The notes: a model not told the origin generated them from the sequence alone. Shown: positions 10,698 to 20,715, counted from the first letter of the stretch. The stretch: DNA of 64,000 bases from Geobacteraceae bacterium GWC2_55_20 (GCA_001802125.1 MGZK01000135.1:1-64000); one strand, 5' to 3'. Numbers and translations are program-made.

Positions 10698-10910
10698 TCA
10701 ATGAATCGCCCCTGTTTTCAACATCCGCACGGCCATTCTCATCACATCCGAGTAACGCTTGATGTTCCAGCTATCCATGATCCGGTCAATCCGTTCCTTT
10801 TCATCGTCGGAGATGCGTACGGTAACAACCGTCAGTGTCTCCTGGCGTGGCATCCTGGCGCTGGCATTACTCTTCAACTTCCTCTTACAGTTCTTTTTCA
10901 CTGTTCGCAT
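10698..10910 (-). CDS. Small ribbon-helix-helix DNA-binding protein
   Basis: 70 residues from the ATG at 10910, chosen because GGAG lies about ten bases upstream; longer in-frame versions start in Cys-rich unlikely sequence. The C-terminal half LTVVTVRISDDEKERIDRIM followed by a SDVMRMAVRMLK helix is the beta-strand plus two-helix pattern of MetJ/Arc/CopG-type repressors. The N-terminal 20 residues are basic. It sits between the radical SAM gene and tupA, all on the minus strand, so it may regulate the tungsten block. Operator unknown. Confidence 0.7.
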   Translation of the reverse strand: MRTVKKNCKRKLKSNASARMPRQETLTVVTVRISDDEKERIDRIMDSWNIKRYSDVMRMAVRMLKTGAIH

Positions 10911-11129
10911 ATCATCATAACTCCATCGGCACGGCTTTGAGCAGATTTTAGCGCAGAACATGCGCCCCGCCATTTCATTGCAAAACACAGTTTCATTACA
11001 TCAGCAAAAGCCGCGCCATATTGCTAACAATCTTATTTTACGGGGAGATATTGAATATATTTGACGGGAATCAATGATTTGAGCGGGGCTTTTGAGGAGG
11101 AACTACACAACGGAGGCAGCAGGTGTGGA

Positions 11130-11159
11130 GATTGTCGGCACCAGGAAGTGCCGACAATC
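11130..11159 (-). terminator. 12-bp perfect hairpin downstream of tupA
   Basis: GATTGTCGGCAC, loop CAGGAA, GTGCCGACAATC. It lies 34 bp past the tupA stop. No T-run follows on the minus strand, so it may stabilise mRNA or act as a weak terminator. The rest of the 280-bp gap holds no supported gene. Confidence 0.5.
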
Positions 11160-11192
11160 GGTGGATTGGAGGTTAACTGGCTACTCTGCTTA

Positions 11193-12047
11193 TCAGAGCC
11201 CCAGTGATTCCGGTTTTTTACCGGCATCCGGGAAGAACAGCGGCGCGCCGAACTTGTCCACCCCGAAATGGCCGATCACATCCTGGGTCTTTTTGGACAC
11301 CATGAAATCGGCAAAAGCCTTGCCGCCCGGAATGTTGATTTTGGGCGACTTGGCCGGATTCAGCTCGATCACGTGGTAGATGTTGAGCAGTTTGCCATCG
11401 CCCTCCACCAGTATTTCCAACCCCAGGTTCTTCTTGAGGGCCAGGTAGGTGGCCCGGTCAGCCAGCACATAGCCCTTTTTCTCGGCAGCCACGTTCAGGG
11501 TCTGCCCCATCCCCAGGCCGGTCTGCTGATACCACTTCTGCCCTTCCGGATTGACGCCGGCCCCTTTCCAGAGCCCTTTTTCCTTGGCGTGGGTTCCGGA
11601 GTTGTCGCCGCGCGAGGCAAACAGCGAGTTTGTCTGGGCGATGCGCTTCATCGCATCGGCCGCCTTGGCACCCTTGATCTTGGCCGGATCCGAGGCGGGG
11701 CCCAGGATGATGAAGTCATTGTGCATCACCAGGCGCCGCGTTACGCCGAAACCATCGGCCATAAATTTCTTCTCTGCCTCGGGGGAGTGTACCAGCAGCA
11801 CGTCCGCCTCGCCCTTCTCCCCCATCTTCATGGCCTGACCGGAACCGACCGAAATGGTCTTAACCAGAAAACCGCTCTGCTTCTCGAATATGGGCACCAG
11901 CACGTCCAGCAGCCCCGAATCCTGGGTGCTGGTGGTGGTGGCCAGGATGACCGATTTTGGCGCGGCAAAGACCGGCAGCGCTACCAGCAACATCGCCAAA
12001 ACTGCAAACAACGGTACAACACGTGACATCAATCCGGACCTGTTCAT
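11193..12047 (-). CDS. tupA: Tungstate-type ABC transporter substrate-binding protein
   Basis: 284 residues. Signal peptide MNRSGLMSRVVPLFAVLAML...VFAAP, then the TupA-family N-terminal motif ILATTTSTQDSGLLDVL that binds the oxyanion, plus HNDFIILGPASDP, SRGDNSGTHAKE and DRATYLALK. In the family this periplasmic protein binds tungstate with high affinity and delivers it to TupBC. AGGAGATAGAAA precedes the ATG. It is 31 bp downstream of a second, divergent TupA-like gene. No permease or ATPase gene is present, so the transporter partners must be elsewhere. Confidence 0.88.
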   Translation of the reverse strand: MNRSGLMSRVVPLFAVLAMLLVALPVFAAPKSVILATTTSTQDSGLLDVLVPIFEKQSGFLVKTISVGSGQAMKMGEKGEADVLLVHSPEAEKKFMADGFGVTRRLVMHNDFIILGPASDPAKIKGAKAADAMKRIAQTNSLFASRGDNSGTHAKEKGLWKGAGVNPEGQKWYQQTGLGMGQTLNVAAEKKGYVLADRATYLALKKNLGLEILVEGDGKLLNIYHVIELNPAKSPKINIPGGKAFADFMVSKKTQDVIGHFGVDKFGAPLFFPDAGKKPESLGL

Positions 12048-12078
12048 TTTCTATCTCCTTTCAATGGTGCTGCTGTGG

Positions 12079-12933
12079 TTATTTTGTTTTACGGGCATGC
12101 CATTCACGCGAATCCGGGAAAAAGAGCGGACCGCCGAAACGTTCCACACCAAATCCGGCAATGATTTTCTGCCCTTTGTCAGGCGCGGTTAGCCAGGCGA
12201 CAAAGGCGGCGGTATCCTGACTGTTGACAGCGGGAAATTTCTTCTGGCTGACCGGGATCAGCGAGATACGGTTCAGCAAGGCTTCGTCACCTTCGACCAA
12301 CACGCCGAGTTTGATTTCTTTCTGTATCGACAGATAGGTGGCACGGTCGATTATTGTATATGCCCCGGAATTGCTGGTGAAGCGAAGTGTCGGCACATTC
12401 CCCTCACTCCCTTTTTCATAGACCTTGTACCATGCTCCGACCGGATTCAAACCGGCTTTCTTCCACAGTTCCATCTCGGCCACGTGCGTACCGGACTTGT
12501 CGCCACGGCTGATGAAAGGCGCCGATTTTCCGGCAATCACCTTGAGCGCTGCCGTCGCCGATTTCATGCCGCGAATCCCGGCGGGGTCGCCGGCCGGCCC
12601 AACGATGACGAAATCGTTGTACATCAGCGGGATCCGCTCCGTACCGTAGCCGGCCGCCACGAATTTTTCCTCCAGCGAACGGGCATGCACCATTACCAGG
12701 TCAATACTACCCTTTTCCGAGATTTTCAGCGCTTTACCGGTGCCGGCCCCCACATGCCGCACATTGATGCCGGTTTCCTTTTCAAAACCATCTTCCAGCG
12801 CCGCCACGATTCCGGCATCGATCGGCCCGATCGTGCTGGCCATCAGGATAAAGCCCTTCTCCGCATGCGCCGCCGTCGCCCAGACCAGGCACAACAGCAT
12901 GACAATAACTCTGAAACTACTTGATCGTTTCAT
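12079..12933 (-). CDS. Divergent TupA-like periplasmic binding protein
   Basis: 284 residues from the ATG at 12933, fixed by GGAGGTCCGG immediately upstream. Signal peptide MKRSSSFRVIVMLLCLVWATAAHA. The fold-level strings YNDFVIVGPAGDP, SRGDKSGTHVAE and DRATYLSIQ match TupA. The anion-binding start is LMASTIGPIDAG instead of ATTTSTQDSG, so the TTTS ligand segment is lost and specificity may differ (another oxyanion, or a sensor). Its start overlaps the moaE-like stop by 17 bp, indicating translational coupling in the riboswitch-controlled operon. Confidence 0.8.
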   Translation of the reverse strand: MKRSSSFRVIVMLLCLVWATAAHAEKGFILMASTIGPIDAGIVAALEDGFEKETGINVRHVGAGTGKALKISEKGSIDLVMVHARSLEEKFVAAGYGTERIPLMYNDFVIVGPAGDPAGIRGMKSATAALKVIAGKSAPFISRGDKSGTHVAEMELWKKAGLNPVGAWYKVYEKGSEGNVPTLRFTSNSGAYTIIDRATYLSIQKEIKLGVLVEGDEALLNRISLIPVSQKKFPAVNSQDTAAFVAWLTAPDKGQKIIAGFGVERFGGPLFFPDSREWHARKTK

Positions 12934-13339
12934 CCGGACCTCCATTCTTGCATGTGATATCGGCATACTTCTCGGTTTTGGTTATGGTTGACATCTTCTT
13001 CAATCGGCTGATACCGAAGCGGCAGGCCTCGAAGGCATCCTCGCTGTTGGGAGAACTGGCCGCCACCAGCGAGATGATCTCGCCCACGTCCAGGCTGCCG
13101 GTTCTGCGGATCAGCAGCACATCCTCCAGGTTCCAGCCACGCTCTATTTCACCGGCAATATTCTCCAACTCCAGCATGGTATTTCCCTGGGCCCTGTATT
13201 CGATGGAGCTGGTGGACTTGTCCGAAGCGGCCTGTTTCTTGACCACCGCATAGTGGAACACCACCGAGCCGGAAAATGACGAGCAGATGGAATTATAGAC
13301 TGAGGCCGGATCTATGGGGATTTCAACCAGTTTGACCAT
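12917..13339 (-). CDS. Divergent MoaE-like molybdopterin synthase large subunit
   Basis: 140 residues from the ATG at 13339, preceded by AGGAAAGGATATGTATA. Recognisable MoaE pattern: IEYRAQGNTMLELENIAGEI, then GSLDVGEIISLVAASS, then DAFEACRFGISRLKKM. Canonical MoaE converts precursor Z to molybdopterin with MoaD. Several usual motifs are altered: the HR pairs before the GrL and AF segments read RR and PN, and the PIWKKE end reads TITKTE. It could be a specialised tungsten-pathway paralogue or a non-catalytic relative. First gene after the Moco-type leader; no moaD nearby. Confidence 0.68.
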   Translation of the reverse strand: MVKLVEIPIDPASVYNSICSSFSGSVVFHYAVVKKQAASDKSTSSIEYRAQGNTMLELENIAGEIERGWNLEDVLLIRRTGSLDVGEIISLVAASSPNSEDAFEACRFGISRLKKMSTITKTEKYADITCKNGGPDETIK

Positions 13340-13363
13340 TATACATATCCTTTCCTGAGTCGA

Positions 13364-13402
13364 TAAAAACAAAAAAGCCCCTTCTCTCAATGGAAAAGGG
13401 GC
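13364..13402 (-). terminator. Intrinsic terminator of the Moco-type leader
   Basis: On the minus strand GCCCCTTTTC, loop, GAGAAGGGGC is followed by TTTTTTG and more T residues, ending 25 bp before the MoaE-like ATG. It is placed to stop transcription before moaE unless the leader refolds. Confidence 0.85.
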
Positions 13403-13404
13403 GC

Positions 13405-13545
13405 GTGCGAACCACCACGGTGGACCGTCAAGCACAGGTTCCCCTTTTCAAAGGAGGGCGGCGCTGTTTCCGGCGACACCCGCAGGTCGCGGGCCATGAG
13501 GATTTTTCCCTGGTAGGCTGCGCGACTCGGAGACTGGCAAAATGT
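13405..13545 (-). promoter_or_regulatory. Moco/Tuco-type riboswitch aptamer
   Basis: The leader RNA, read on the minus strand, contains in order CTCCGAG (13532-13526), CCAGGGAAAAATCCTCATGG (near 13514-13495), a CCCGC/GCGGG hairpin, and GCCGGAAAC (13474-13466) followed by GCGCCGCCCTCC. These match the conserved pieces I recall of the Moco RNA motif. Downstream genes (MoaE-like and two TupA-like) fit its regulon. GAAAAGGGG at 13449-13441 can pair with the terminator 5' arm CCCCTTTTC (13401-13393), giving an antiterminator. The internal hairpin may mean the Moco rather than the shorter Tuco variant. Confidence 0.75.
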
Positions 13546-13592
13546 GGCGGCACTATAGCTGGAACGGCTTATTCTGGCAAGCAGTAAAACGG

Positions 13593-15575
13593 TCAGCTGA
13601 TTCCCTCCGCCATGACCTCGGCTATATCCCTGACCCGGATCACGTCGGCGGCCCCCAGATCCTTCAAGCCATCCTCCATCATGGTCATGCAGTATGGACA
13701 ACTGACGCAGAGCGTATCCGGCAGTTTACCGTTCATGGCCTCCTTGACCCGTTCCAGGTTTATGCGGGTACCGCTCTGTTCTTCCATCCACATCCTGCCG
13801 CCGCCGGCTCCGCAGCAGAAGCCGTTCTCGCGGTTGCGGCCGAACTCGCCCGGAGCCTTGCCCAATACCGACTTCAACACTGCTCTGGGCGCCTGATAGG
13901 TGTCGTTATGTCGTCCGAGGTAGCAGGAGTCGTGAAAGATCACATTGCCGAGCTTGGGCAGTCTGGCCGGCTTGAGCCGGCCGCTTTCCACCAGCTGCGC
14001 TATCAGCTGGGAATGGTGCAACACCTCGATCTCCAGCCCGTACTGCCGGTAATCGTTCTTGAGCGTGCTGAAGCAGTGCGGGCAGTGGGTAACTATTTTG
14101 GTGATGCCCTTCTCCTTGAACAGAGCCACATTCTCCCGGGCCATTTTATCAAATACGTATTCATTGCCGAGACGGCGCACACTGTCGCCGCAGCACTGTT
14201 CCTCCTTGCCCAGCATGCCCCAGGAGACCCCGGCCGCGTCCAGGATAGTCGCCAAGGCCACGCTGACGTGTTTGTTGCGACTGTCGAAAGCGCCGGCACA
14301 ACCGACGAAGAACAGGTACTCACTCTCTCCCGGCTTGAAGGCGCGATCGCCCAGCTGGCTGCTCCACTTGGTCCGCTCCGACGGGGCGATGCCCCAGGGG
14401 TTGCCGCGCTGCTCCATATTCTCGAACAGGTTCAGCAACTCCTCGGGGAATTGGGACTTCTCCTGCACCAGGTGGCGGCGCATCTTGACGATTTTGGGCA
14501 TCTGCTCGATCAGCACCGGGCAGACCGAGGTGCAGGCCCCACAGGTGGTACAGGACCAGAGCGCATCCTCACCGATGGTCCCTTCGGCCGGCACTCCGAT
14601 CAGCGACGTCAGACCGGTTTTGCCATCTTTAAGAGCCGGGCCGTTCTTAAGCAGGTTGACCTTGATATCGTGCACGATCCGGCGCGGATTGAGCGGTTTG
14701 CCGGTGTTGTGGGCCGGGCAGAGATCCTGGCAGCGTCCGCACTCGGTGCAGGTCAGCGAGTCGAACAGATCCTTCCAGCTGTACTGCTCGACACTGCTGA
14801 CGCCGTAACGCTCACCCTTTTCAAAGGTCTCCCTCGGCTGCACGTTGGGCTTTGCCAGGTTTTTGAAATAGCAGTTGGGGATCGCGGTCAGGATGTGCAT
14901 ATGCTTGCTGCGGGGCAGGAAATTCATGAACAGAAGCAATACCAGCGCGTGCAGCCACCAGGAGGCAACCGCCACCATTTCAAGTACGGCCGGGGGGAGT
15001 CCGTCGATAAGCGCGGCGATCGCCGATGAAACCGGCCGCCAGGTGCCGGACTGTCCCAGGGCGATATGGGCGCCGTTCAGCAGGAAAAAGGCCGCCATCA
15101 GGGTGGCGATCATTAACAGGATCAGCAGCGCCTCACCGCTGGCGGGACGGGTGTAATCGTTTCCCAGGTATTCGGGCGGAAACAGCAGGCGGCGGGCCAA
15201 CGCTACCAGCACCGAGACCAGGGCGGCCACCGAAACCAGATCGAAGAGCAGTTGCAGGGTATGGTACAGTGGCTGCGGCAGAAGCGCCAGATTCACTCCG
15301 GGCAGCAAGCCCTCCAGCAGAAACTCGCCATTGGCAACCAGCAGCAGCATGAAGGCCCAGAACAGCATGAAATGGTTGAATCCATACGGCCGCGCCAGAA
15401 CCCGCTTCTGGGCAAAGGCATAATTGAACATACCCAGCAAACGACCGAACGGATTGTCAAAGCGATTTTCGGGGACGCCGATGGCTACCAGCTGCAGCCG
15501 CTGATAGCAGCTGAACATGAAGGAGAGTACCGAAACAGCAAATATGGCCGTAAAAACAGCTTGATGTAGTGACAT
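13593..15575 (-). CDS. Membrane Fe-S oxidoreductase linked to ETF (ETF:quinone oxidoreductase type)
   Basis: 660 residues. The N-terminal third has about five membrane helices resembling a nitrate reductase gamma/DsrM-type haem b subunit. Two 4Fe-4S motifs follow, CTECGRCQDLCP and CTTCGACTSVCP. The C-terminal half carries two CCG domains (EEQCCGDSVRRLG and NGFCCGAGGGRMW) like heterodisulfide reductase HdrB/GlpC. It is the last gene after etfB and etfA on the same strand, so it most likely passes electrons from reduced ETF to menaquinone. ATG at 15575 follows GAGGTATCATTTC. Confidence 0.88.
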   Translation of the reverse strand: MSLHQAVFTAIFAVSVLSFMFSCYQRLQLVAIGVPENRFDNPFGRLLGMFNYAFAQKRVLARPYGFNHFMLFWAFMLLLVANGEFLLEGLLPGVNLALLPQPLYHTLQLLFDLVSVAALVSVLVALARRLLFPPEYLGNDYTRPASGEALLILLMIATLMAAFFLLNGAHIALGQSGTWRPVSSAIAALIDGLPPAVLEMVAVASWWLHALVLLLFMNFLPRSKHMHILTAIPNCYFKNLAKPNVQPRETFEKGERYGVSSVEQYSWKDLFDSLTCTECGRCQDLCPAHNTGKPLNPRRIVHDIKVNLLKNGPALKDGKTGLTSLIGVPAEGTIGEDALWSCTTCGACTSVCPVLIEQMPKIVKMRRHLVQEKSQFPEELLNLFENMEQRGNPWGIAPSERTKWSSQLGDRAFKPGESEYLFFVGCAGAFDSRNKHVSVALATILDAAGVSWGMLGKEEQCCGDSVRRLGNEYVFDKMARENVALFKEKGITKIVTHCPHCFSTLKNDYRQYGLEIEVLHHSQLIAQLVESGRLKPARLPKLGNVIFHDSCYLGRHNDTYQAPRAVLKSVLGKAPGEFGRNRENGFCCGAGGGRMWMEEQSGTRINLERVKEAMNGKLPDTLCVSCPYCMTMMEDGLKDLGAADVIRVRDIAEVMAEGIS

Positions 15576-15634
15576 GAAATGATACCTCGCTACCAGATTC
15601 TAAAATACTCAGCATCTTATAATTACATTGATTT

Positions 15635-15658
15635 TCTTTGCGTCTTTGCGCCTTTGCG
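15635..15658. repeat. Three tandem 8-bp TCTTTGCG-type repeats
   Basis: TCTTTGCG, TCTTTGCG, CCTTTGCG in the gap between etfA and the Fe-S oxidoreductase. This T/G-rich tandem resembles dispersed intergenic repeats; no function is evident. Confidence 0.45.
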
Positions 15659-15690
15659 AGAGTGTTTTTGTTTTGAACCTGTTGACTTGA

Positions 15691-17040
15691 TCAAGCCGCG
15701 GCTCTGCCCGCTTGGCAAGCGCCATTGCCGCGCTTGAGTTCCCGCACTCTGCCGATCAGCGCCGGCACCACCTGGAACAGGTCGCCCACCACACCGTAGG
15801 TGGCTACCTGGAAGATGGGCGCTTCCGGGTCGCGGTTGATGGCGATGATTGTGTCTGAATCCTGCATGCCGACCATGTGCTGGATCGCTCCGGAGATGCC
15901 GCAGGCGATATAGATTTTGGGACGCACGGTCTTACCGGTCTGGCCAACCTGTCGGCCATGGGAGATCCAGCCCGCGTCCACGGCGCTGCGCGATGCCCCG
16001 ACCACCCCGCCCAGTTCATCGGCCAACTCCTGCAACAGGGCGAAATTGTCCTTGTTCATCATCCCACGCCCGCCGGATACGATGATCTCGGCCGCGGCCA
16101 CATCGACCTGGTCCTTGCCGTCCCGGTCGTTGATCACCTCCAGCACTTTGACCAGTACGTTCTGCTCCAGAGGCGCGAACGCCTCACGGATGATTTCACC
16201 TGTTCTGCCGGGCTGCAGCTCGGGCATCTGCATCACGTGCGGACGCACGGTTGCCATCTGCGGACGGAACTTGTCGCACATGATGGTGGCCATGATGTTG
16301 CCGCCAAAGGCGGGACGGGTCTGCATCAGGTTGCGTTTGTCGTCAATGCCGAGGCCGGTGCAGTCGGCGGTCAGTCCGGTCTTGACCACGGTTGCCACGG
16401 CGCCAGCCAGGTCGCGCCCCTGAGCGGTGGCGCCCATCAGGATCACTTCCGGCCGGTATTTCTCGATCAGATAGCAGATGGCGTCGGAATAGGGCTGGGT
16501 ACGGTAGTTCCTGTACACCGCTGCATCCAGGACAATCGCCCGGTCGGCGCCATGCTCGAAGGCCTCGTGGCAGAGATGTTCAATTCCCTGCCCCAGGATG
16601 ACCGCACTCAGCTGTACCCCCAGGGTTTTGGCCAGTCCGGCACCTGTACCCAGAAGTTCCCAGGAGACCTTGGCGGTAACACCGTCGTACTGTTCGATAA
16701 CTACCCAGACACCACGATATCCGGCGAGCATCTTCCGGAGACGTTCGCTTTCTTCGTCAAGCTCCTCCACCAGCGGGCCGGCGGAGTTTTTGGCCAGTTC
16801 GGCCAGAATCGCCTGCTCCTCAGGAGTGAAATACATCTCCAGCGCAGCCGCCGGACAGATCTTGACGCACTTGAGGCAGCCGATGCACTTGGCGGTTTCG
16901 ATGACCGGCTCACCTGAATCGGTCATCTCGATGCAGTTGACCGGACAGGAACTCTGGCAGCGCGCTCCGCAGGCGATACACTTGCCTTCGATCAGGCTGG
17001 CCACGCCGCGGGGTTTTTTAGGTTTTTTTATGTCAGTCAT
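15691..17040 (-). CDS. etfA: Electron transfer flavoprotein alpha subunit with N-terminal ferredoxin domain
   Basis: 449 residues from the ATG at 17040 (GGAAGGGTTTTAC upstream). The N-terminus has a 2[4Fe-4S] ferredoxin-like region ([31 protein letters not shown]). The ETF alpha domains follow, and the FAD-binding C-terminus contains [30 protein letters not shown] and [10 protein letters not shown]. The ferredoxin fusion is typical of anaerobe ETFs that feed an Fe-S membrane oxidoreductase or take part in bifurcation. Order etfB-etfA-oxidoreductase supports electron delivery to quinone. Confidence 0.93.
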   Translation of the reverse strand: MTDIKKPKKPRGVASLIEGKCIACGARCQSSCPVNCIEMTDSGEPVIETAKCIGCLKCVKICPAAALEMYFTPEEQAILAELAKNSAGPLVEELDEESERLRKMLAGYRGVWVVIEQYDGVTAKVSWELLGTGAGLAKTLGVQLSAVILGQGIEHLCHEAFEHGADRAIVLDAAVYRNYRTQPYSDAICYLIEKYRPEVILMGATAQGRDLAGAVATVVKTGLTADCTGLGIDDKRNLMQTRPAFGGNIMATIMCDKFRPQMATVRPHVMQMPELQPGRTGEIIREAFAPLEQNVLVKVLEVINDRDGKDQVDVAAAEIIVSGGRGMMNKDNFALLQELADELGGVVGASRSAVDAGWISHGRQVGQTGKTVRPKIYIACGISGAIQHMVGMQDSDTIIAINRDPEAPIFQVATYGVVGDLFQVVPALIGRVRELKRGNGACQAGRAAA

Positions 17041-17122
17041 GTAAAACCCTTCCATGAATTATGAATTGTGAAGGATAAAATATGAAAAGATGGGACCAAC
17101 TCATAATTCATCCTTTGCGACT

Positions 17123-17935
17123 CTACACCGCCAGCAGGTCCTTGCCGAGCAGCCTGTCGATCAGCAGGTTGGCGGTCCCAATCGGATCGCCGATGCCATC
17201 GCCGATGATTTCTCCCTGGTCACGCTCCGGGGAAAAGATCTTACTGACCCAGGTCGGGGAACCTTTCAGACCGACGGTCTCAACGTCAAGTTCGAGGACC
17301 GAATTGTCCCAGACTTTGATTTCAGTATCCCGCGATTCAATCCGCATCGGCACGGTCGGATAGCGGGGGCGGTTGAGCTCCCTGACCACCGTGATCATCA
17401 CCGGCAGAGGCGCTTCGACGATCTCGTGGCGCCCTTCCAGCTTGCGGCGCACACGGATGGTCTTGTGCAAAAAATCGATCGACTCGATCCGGTCAACCAG
17501 GGTCAGCTGGCTGAAGCCCAGGCGGGAGGCGATACCTGGGCCGACCTGGGCGGTATCGCCGTCGATGGTCTGTTTGCCGCAGAAAACGATGCCGACCTGT
17601 TCCTGCCGGTCCAACCGCTCGATCGCGGCCGAGAGCACCTTGCTGGTGGCCAGGGTATCGGCGCCGCCAAAGCAGCGATCGGAAAGCAGGATGGCCTCGT
17701 CAACCCCGAGGGCGCAGGCTTTCCGCAAGGTGGCCACCGTATTGGGCGGACCCATCGAGAGCGCCACGGTGCGCAGATTGTAGCGATCCTTGAGCCTCAG
17801 GCTCTCCTCCAGGGCATGTGAGTCGTAGGGGTTTATGATAAACGGGATTCCATCACGAATCAGTGTATTGGTTACCGGGTCAATCTTTACCTGGGTGGTA
17901 TCCGGCACCTGTTTGATGCACGATATGACTAGCAT
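17123..17935 (-). CDS. etfB: Electron transfer flavoprotein beta subunit
   Basis: 270 residues from the ATG at 17935 (GGAG eight bases upstream). MLVISCIKQVPDT start, NPYDSHALEESLRLKD and CGKQTIDGDTAQVGP are ETF beta hallmarks. The C-terminus has the GSPTWVSKIFSPER membrane-associating type tail. Binds AMP or FAD and pairs with EtfA. First gene of the three-gene operon. The gap to etfA (17041-17122) contains an 11-bp inverted repeat, ATGAATTATGA at 17054-17064 and TCATAATTCAT at 17101-17111. Confidence 0.93.
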   Translation of the reverse strand: MLVISCIKQVPDTTQVKIDPVTNTLIRDGIPFIINPYDSHALEESLRLKDRYNLRTVALSMGPPNTVATLRKACALGVDEAILLSDRCFGGADTLATSKVLSAAIERLDRQEQVGIVFCGKQTIDGDTAQVGPGIASRLGFSQLTLVDRIESIDFLHKTIRVRRKLEGRHEIVEAPLPVMITVVRELNRPRYPTVPMRIESRDTEIKVWDNSVLELDVETVGLKGSPTWVSKIFSPERDQGEIIGDGIGDPIGTANLLIDRLLGKDLLAV

Positions 17936-18069
17936 GAGAGCAACTCCGTAATTTGCTTTTTCAGTTTCTAATAAGCCGGGGGAAGTGATTACCCCCGGCC
18001 CATGAAAGGAGCACACATGGCAGTATGCGCTCGTCCGGCACCCATAATACCGGAGCCCTTATTCCCGAT

Positions 18070-18237
18070 TCATCCGGGATTGTTAACCAGCAGGCTGTAA
18101 AGCGTTATCGCCTCACGCATCAGCCTGGATATGCTCTTGCTGCTACGCAGAGTGAGTTGGTCCAGCAGCAGCTTTTCCTCGTCACTAAGCCTCATGGATA
18201 CGACATTGTATTTCGGACTTTGCTTGTATTTTCCCAT
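18070..18237 (-). CDS. Small ribbon-helix-helix protein
   Basis: 55 residues: N-terminal strand YNVVSMRLSDEEKLLLDQL, then a SKSISRLMREAITLYSLL helix pair, the pattern of CopG/Arc-type DNA-binding proteins. The ATG at 18237 follows GAA, with no strong ribosome site in the 35 bp after sucD. It lies between sucD and etfB on the same strand and could regulate either operon. A second RHH gene lies at 10698. Confidence 0.65.
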   Translation of the reverse strand: MGKYKQSPKYNVVSMRLSDEEKLLLDQLTLRSSKSISRLMREAITLYSLLVNNPG

Positions 18238-18272
18238 TTCACACGTTTCCGTTTGAATTTAGCACTTTGACT

Positions 18273-19141
<869 letters not shown>

Positions 19142-19145
<4 letters not shown>

Positions 19146-20317
19146 TGGTTGGCTCCTTTCACGGCCTGGACGATTTTCTGGGCCGCGTCGGCCATGCCGT
19201 CGGCGGCGACGATGTTCAAGCCACTTTCGGCCAGCATTTCCTTGCCACGGGCTACGTTGGTTCCCTCAAGACGAACGACCAGCGGGACCTGCAGAGAAAC
19301 CTGTTTGGCTGCTTCAATAACCCCGGTGGCAATGACATCACACTTCATGATGCCGCCGAAGATGTTGACCAGGATTCCTTTGACGTTAGAGTCGGAGAGG
19401 ATCAGTTTGAAGGCTTCGGTTACCCGCTCAGCGGTGGCCCCGCCCCCCACATCCAGGAAGTTGGCCGGGTCGCCGCCGTAATGCTTGACGATGTCCATGG
19501 TGGCCATGGCCAGGCCGGCGCCGTTGACCAGGCAGCCGATGTTGCCGCTCAGAGAGATATAGGAGAGGTCATGCTGGGAGGCTTCGACTTCGTTGGGGTC
19601 TTCTTCGTCGTAGTCGCGCATGTCGCTCAGCTTGGGATGGCGGAAGACGGCGTTGTCGTCGAAACCGAACTTGGCATCCAGCGCCAGCAGCTCCTCCTCG
19701 GCGGTGATCACCAGCGGGTTGATCTCCAGCATGGAGCAGTCACAGGCGATGAAGGTCTTGTAGAGGCCCTGCAGTACCGTGACGGCCTTGCCCGCCAGTT
19801 TGCCACCCAGACCGAGGCTGAAGGCGATCTTGCGGCACTGGAAGGCGGTCAATCCAACCAGAGGATCGATGGTTTCGGTGAAAATTTTATGGGGGGTTTT
19901 GGCGGCCACCTCTTCGATGTCCATGCCCCCCTCGGTGGAGGCCATGACCGCAACCTTGGATGTGCCCCGGTCAACCACCAGGCTGACGTACAGTTCATTG
20001 GCGATGCTGCAGCCGTTCTCCACCAGCACCCGGGTGACCAGCTTGCCGTCCGGGCCGGTCTGGTGCGTACGCAGGGTCATGCCCAGCATGTCGCGGGCAA
20101 TCATGCGCACTTCGTCGGAGGTGCGGGCCAGTTTGACTCCCCCCCCCTTGCCGCGTCCGCCGGCGTGAATCTGGGCCTTAACCACCCAGGGCCCCTCACC
20201 CAGCCGCTTGGCCCACTCACGGGCACTGGCGCCGTTGTAGCAGACGTGCCCGTCGGGAACCGGCACGCCGAACTCCCTCAAAATCGCTTTGGCTTGGTAT
20301 TCGTGTATGTTCATCAT
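19142..20317 (-). CDS. sucC: Succinyl-CoA synthetase beta subunit
   Basis: 391 residues. N-terminal ATP-grasp beginning [20 protein letters not shown], with [16 protein letters not shown] and ADP-specific-type nucleotide region, then [20 protein letters not shown] and [13 protein letters not shown] of the C-terminal CoA-ligase part. Two adjacent ATGs (20317, 20314) follow GGAGATAA; the second has the more usual spacing. First gene of sucCD. Serves substrate-level ATP formation or propionate/succinate interconversion. Confidence 0.96.
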
Positions 20318-20715
20318 TTATCTCCAGATAACGATCTATATTTTATATCCGGACATGTCCGGGAAATTTCATGTTCAAAAGCAGTGCGAACCCGGCCGGG
20401 TTCACTTGGGGCTAAGGTTCAAACAGCCCCAGGCAAATTTTTCCATTCAGCGAATTCCACCTCCCACCAAGGAAGGGGGAATGTAATTTAATTTATGCAT
20501 CTTAATTTACTGGATAATCCGATCGGAACCAATTTCGTCCGGTTATGTATTTGCTTTCAGCTTCCCCTCCCTTGACGGGAGGGGATTGAGGGGAGGGTGA
20601 AGCTGCAATGAAATACCGCAGTGGCAATTACCCCCACCCCCTAACCCCCTCCCGCAAAGGGAGGGGGGATATTTAAGGCCACGGCAAGAATCTAACCGGA
20701 AGAAGCTGGTTCGGA
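20318..20715. other. Intergenic region with GC-rich repeats
   Basis: About 400 bases between sucC (start) and the acetaldehyde dehydrogenase (stop). A short CTCCCACCAAGGAAGGGGGA string lies at 20460-20480 and the paired repeat described separately at 20561-20669. Nothing else is supported. Confidence 0.6.
20561..20669. repeat. Paired G/C-tract inverted repeat (non-autonomous element-like)
   Basis: Left half CTTCCCCTCCCTTGACGGGA with following GGGGATTGAGGGGAGGG, right half CCCCCACCCCCTAACCCCCT then CCCGCAAAGGGAGGGGGG. Each half folds on itself, and the halves are roughly inverted copies. A related copy occurs at 63343-63465. Probably a dispersed intergenic repeat; it may also end transcription of the flanking gene. 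Confidence 0.6.

Noticed and set aside
13387-13701. Minus-strand open frame of 104 codons upstream of the MoaE-like gene
   Set aside because: It spans the riboswitch leader and terminator and the end of the next gene; the RNA motifs explain the sequence better.
13542-15029. Long plus-strand open frame (495 codons)
   Set aside because: It is antisense to the Fe-S oxidoreductase, whose motifs are clear; it lacks family features and arises from high-GC codon bias.
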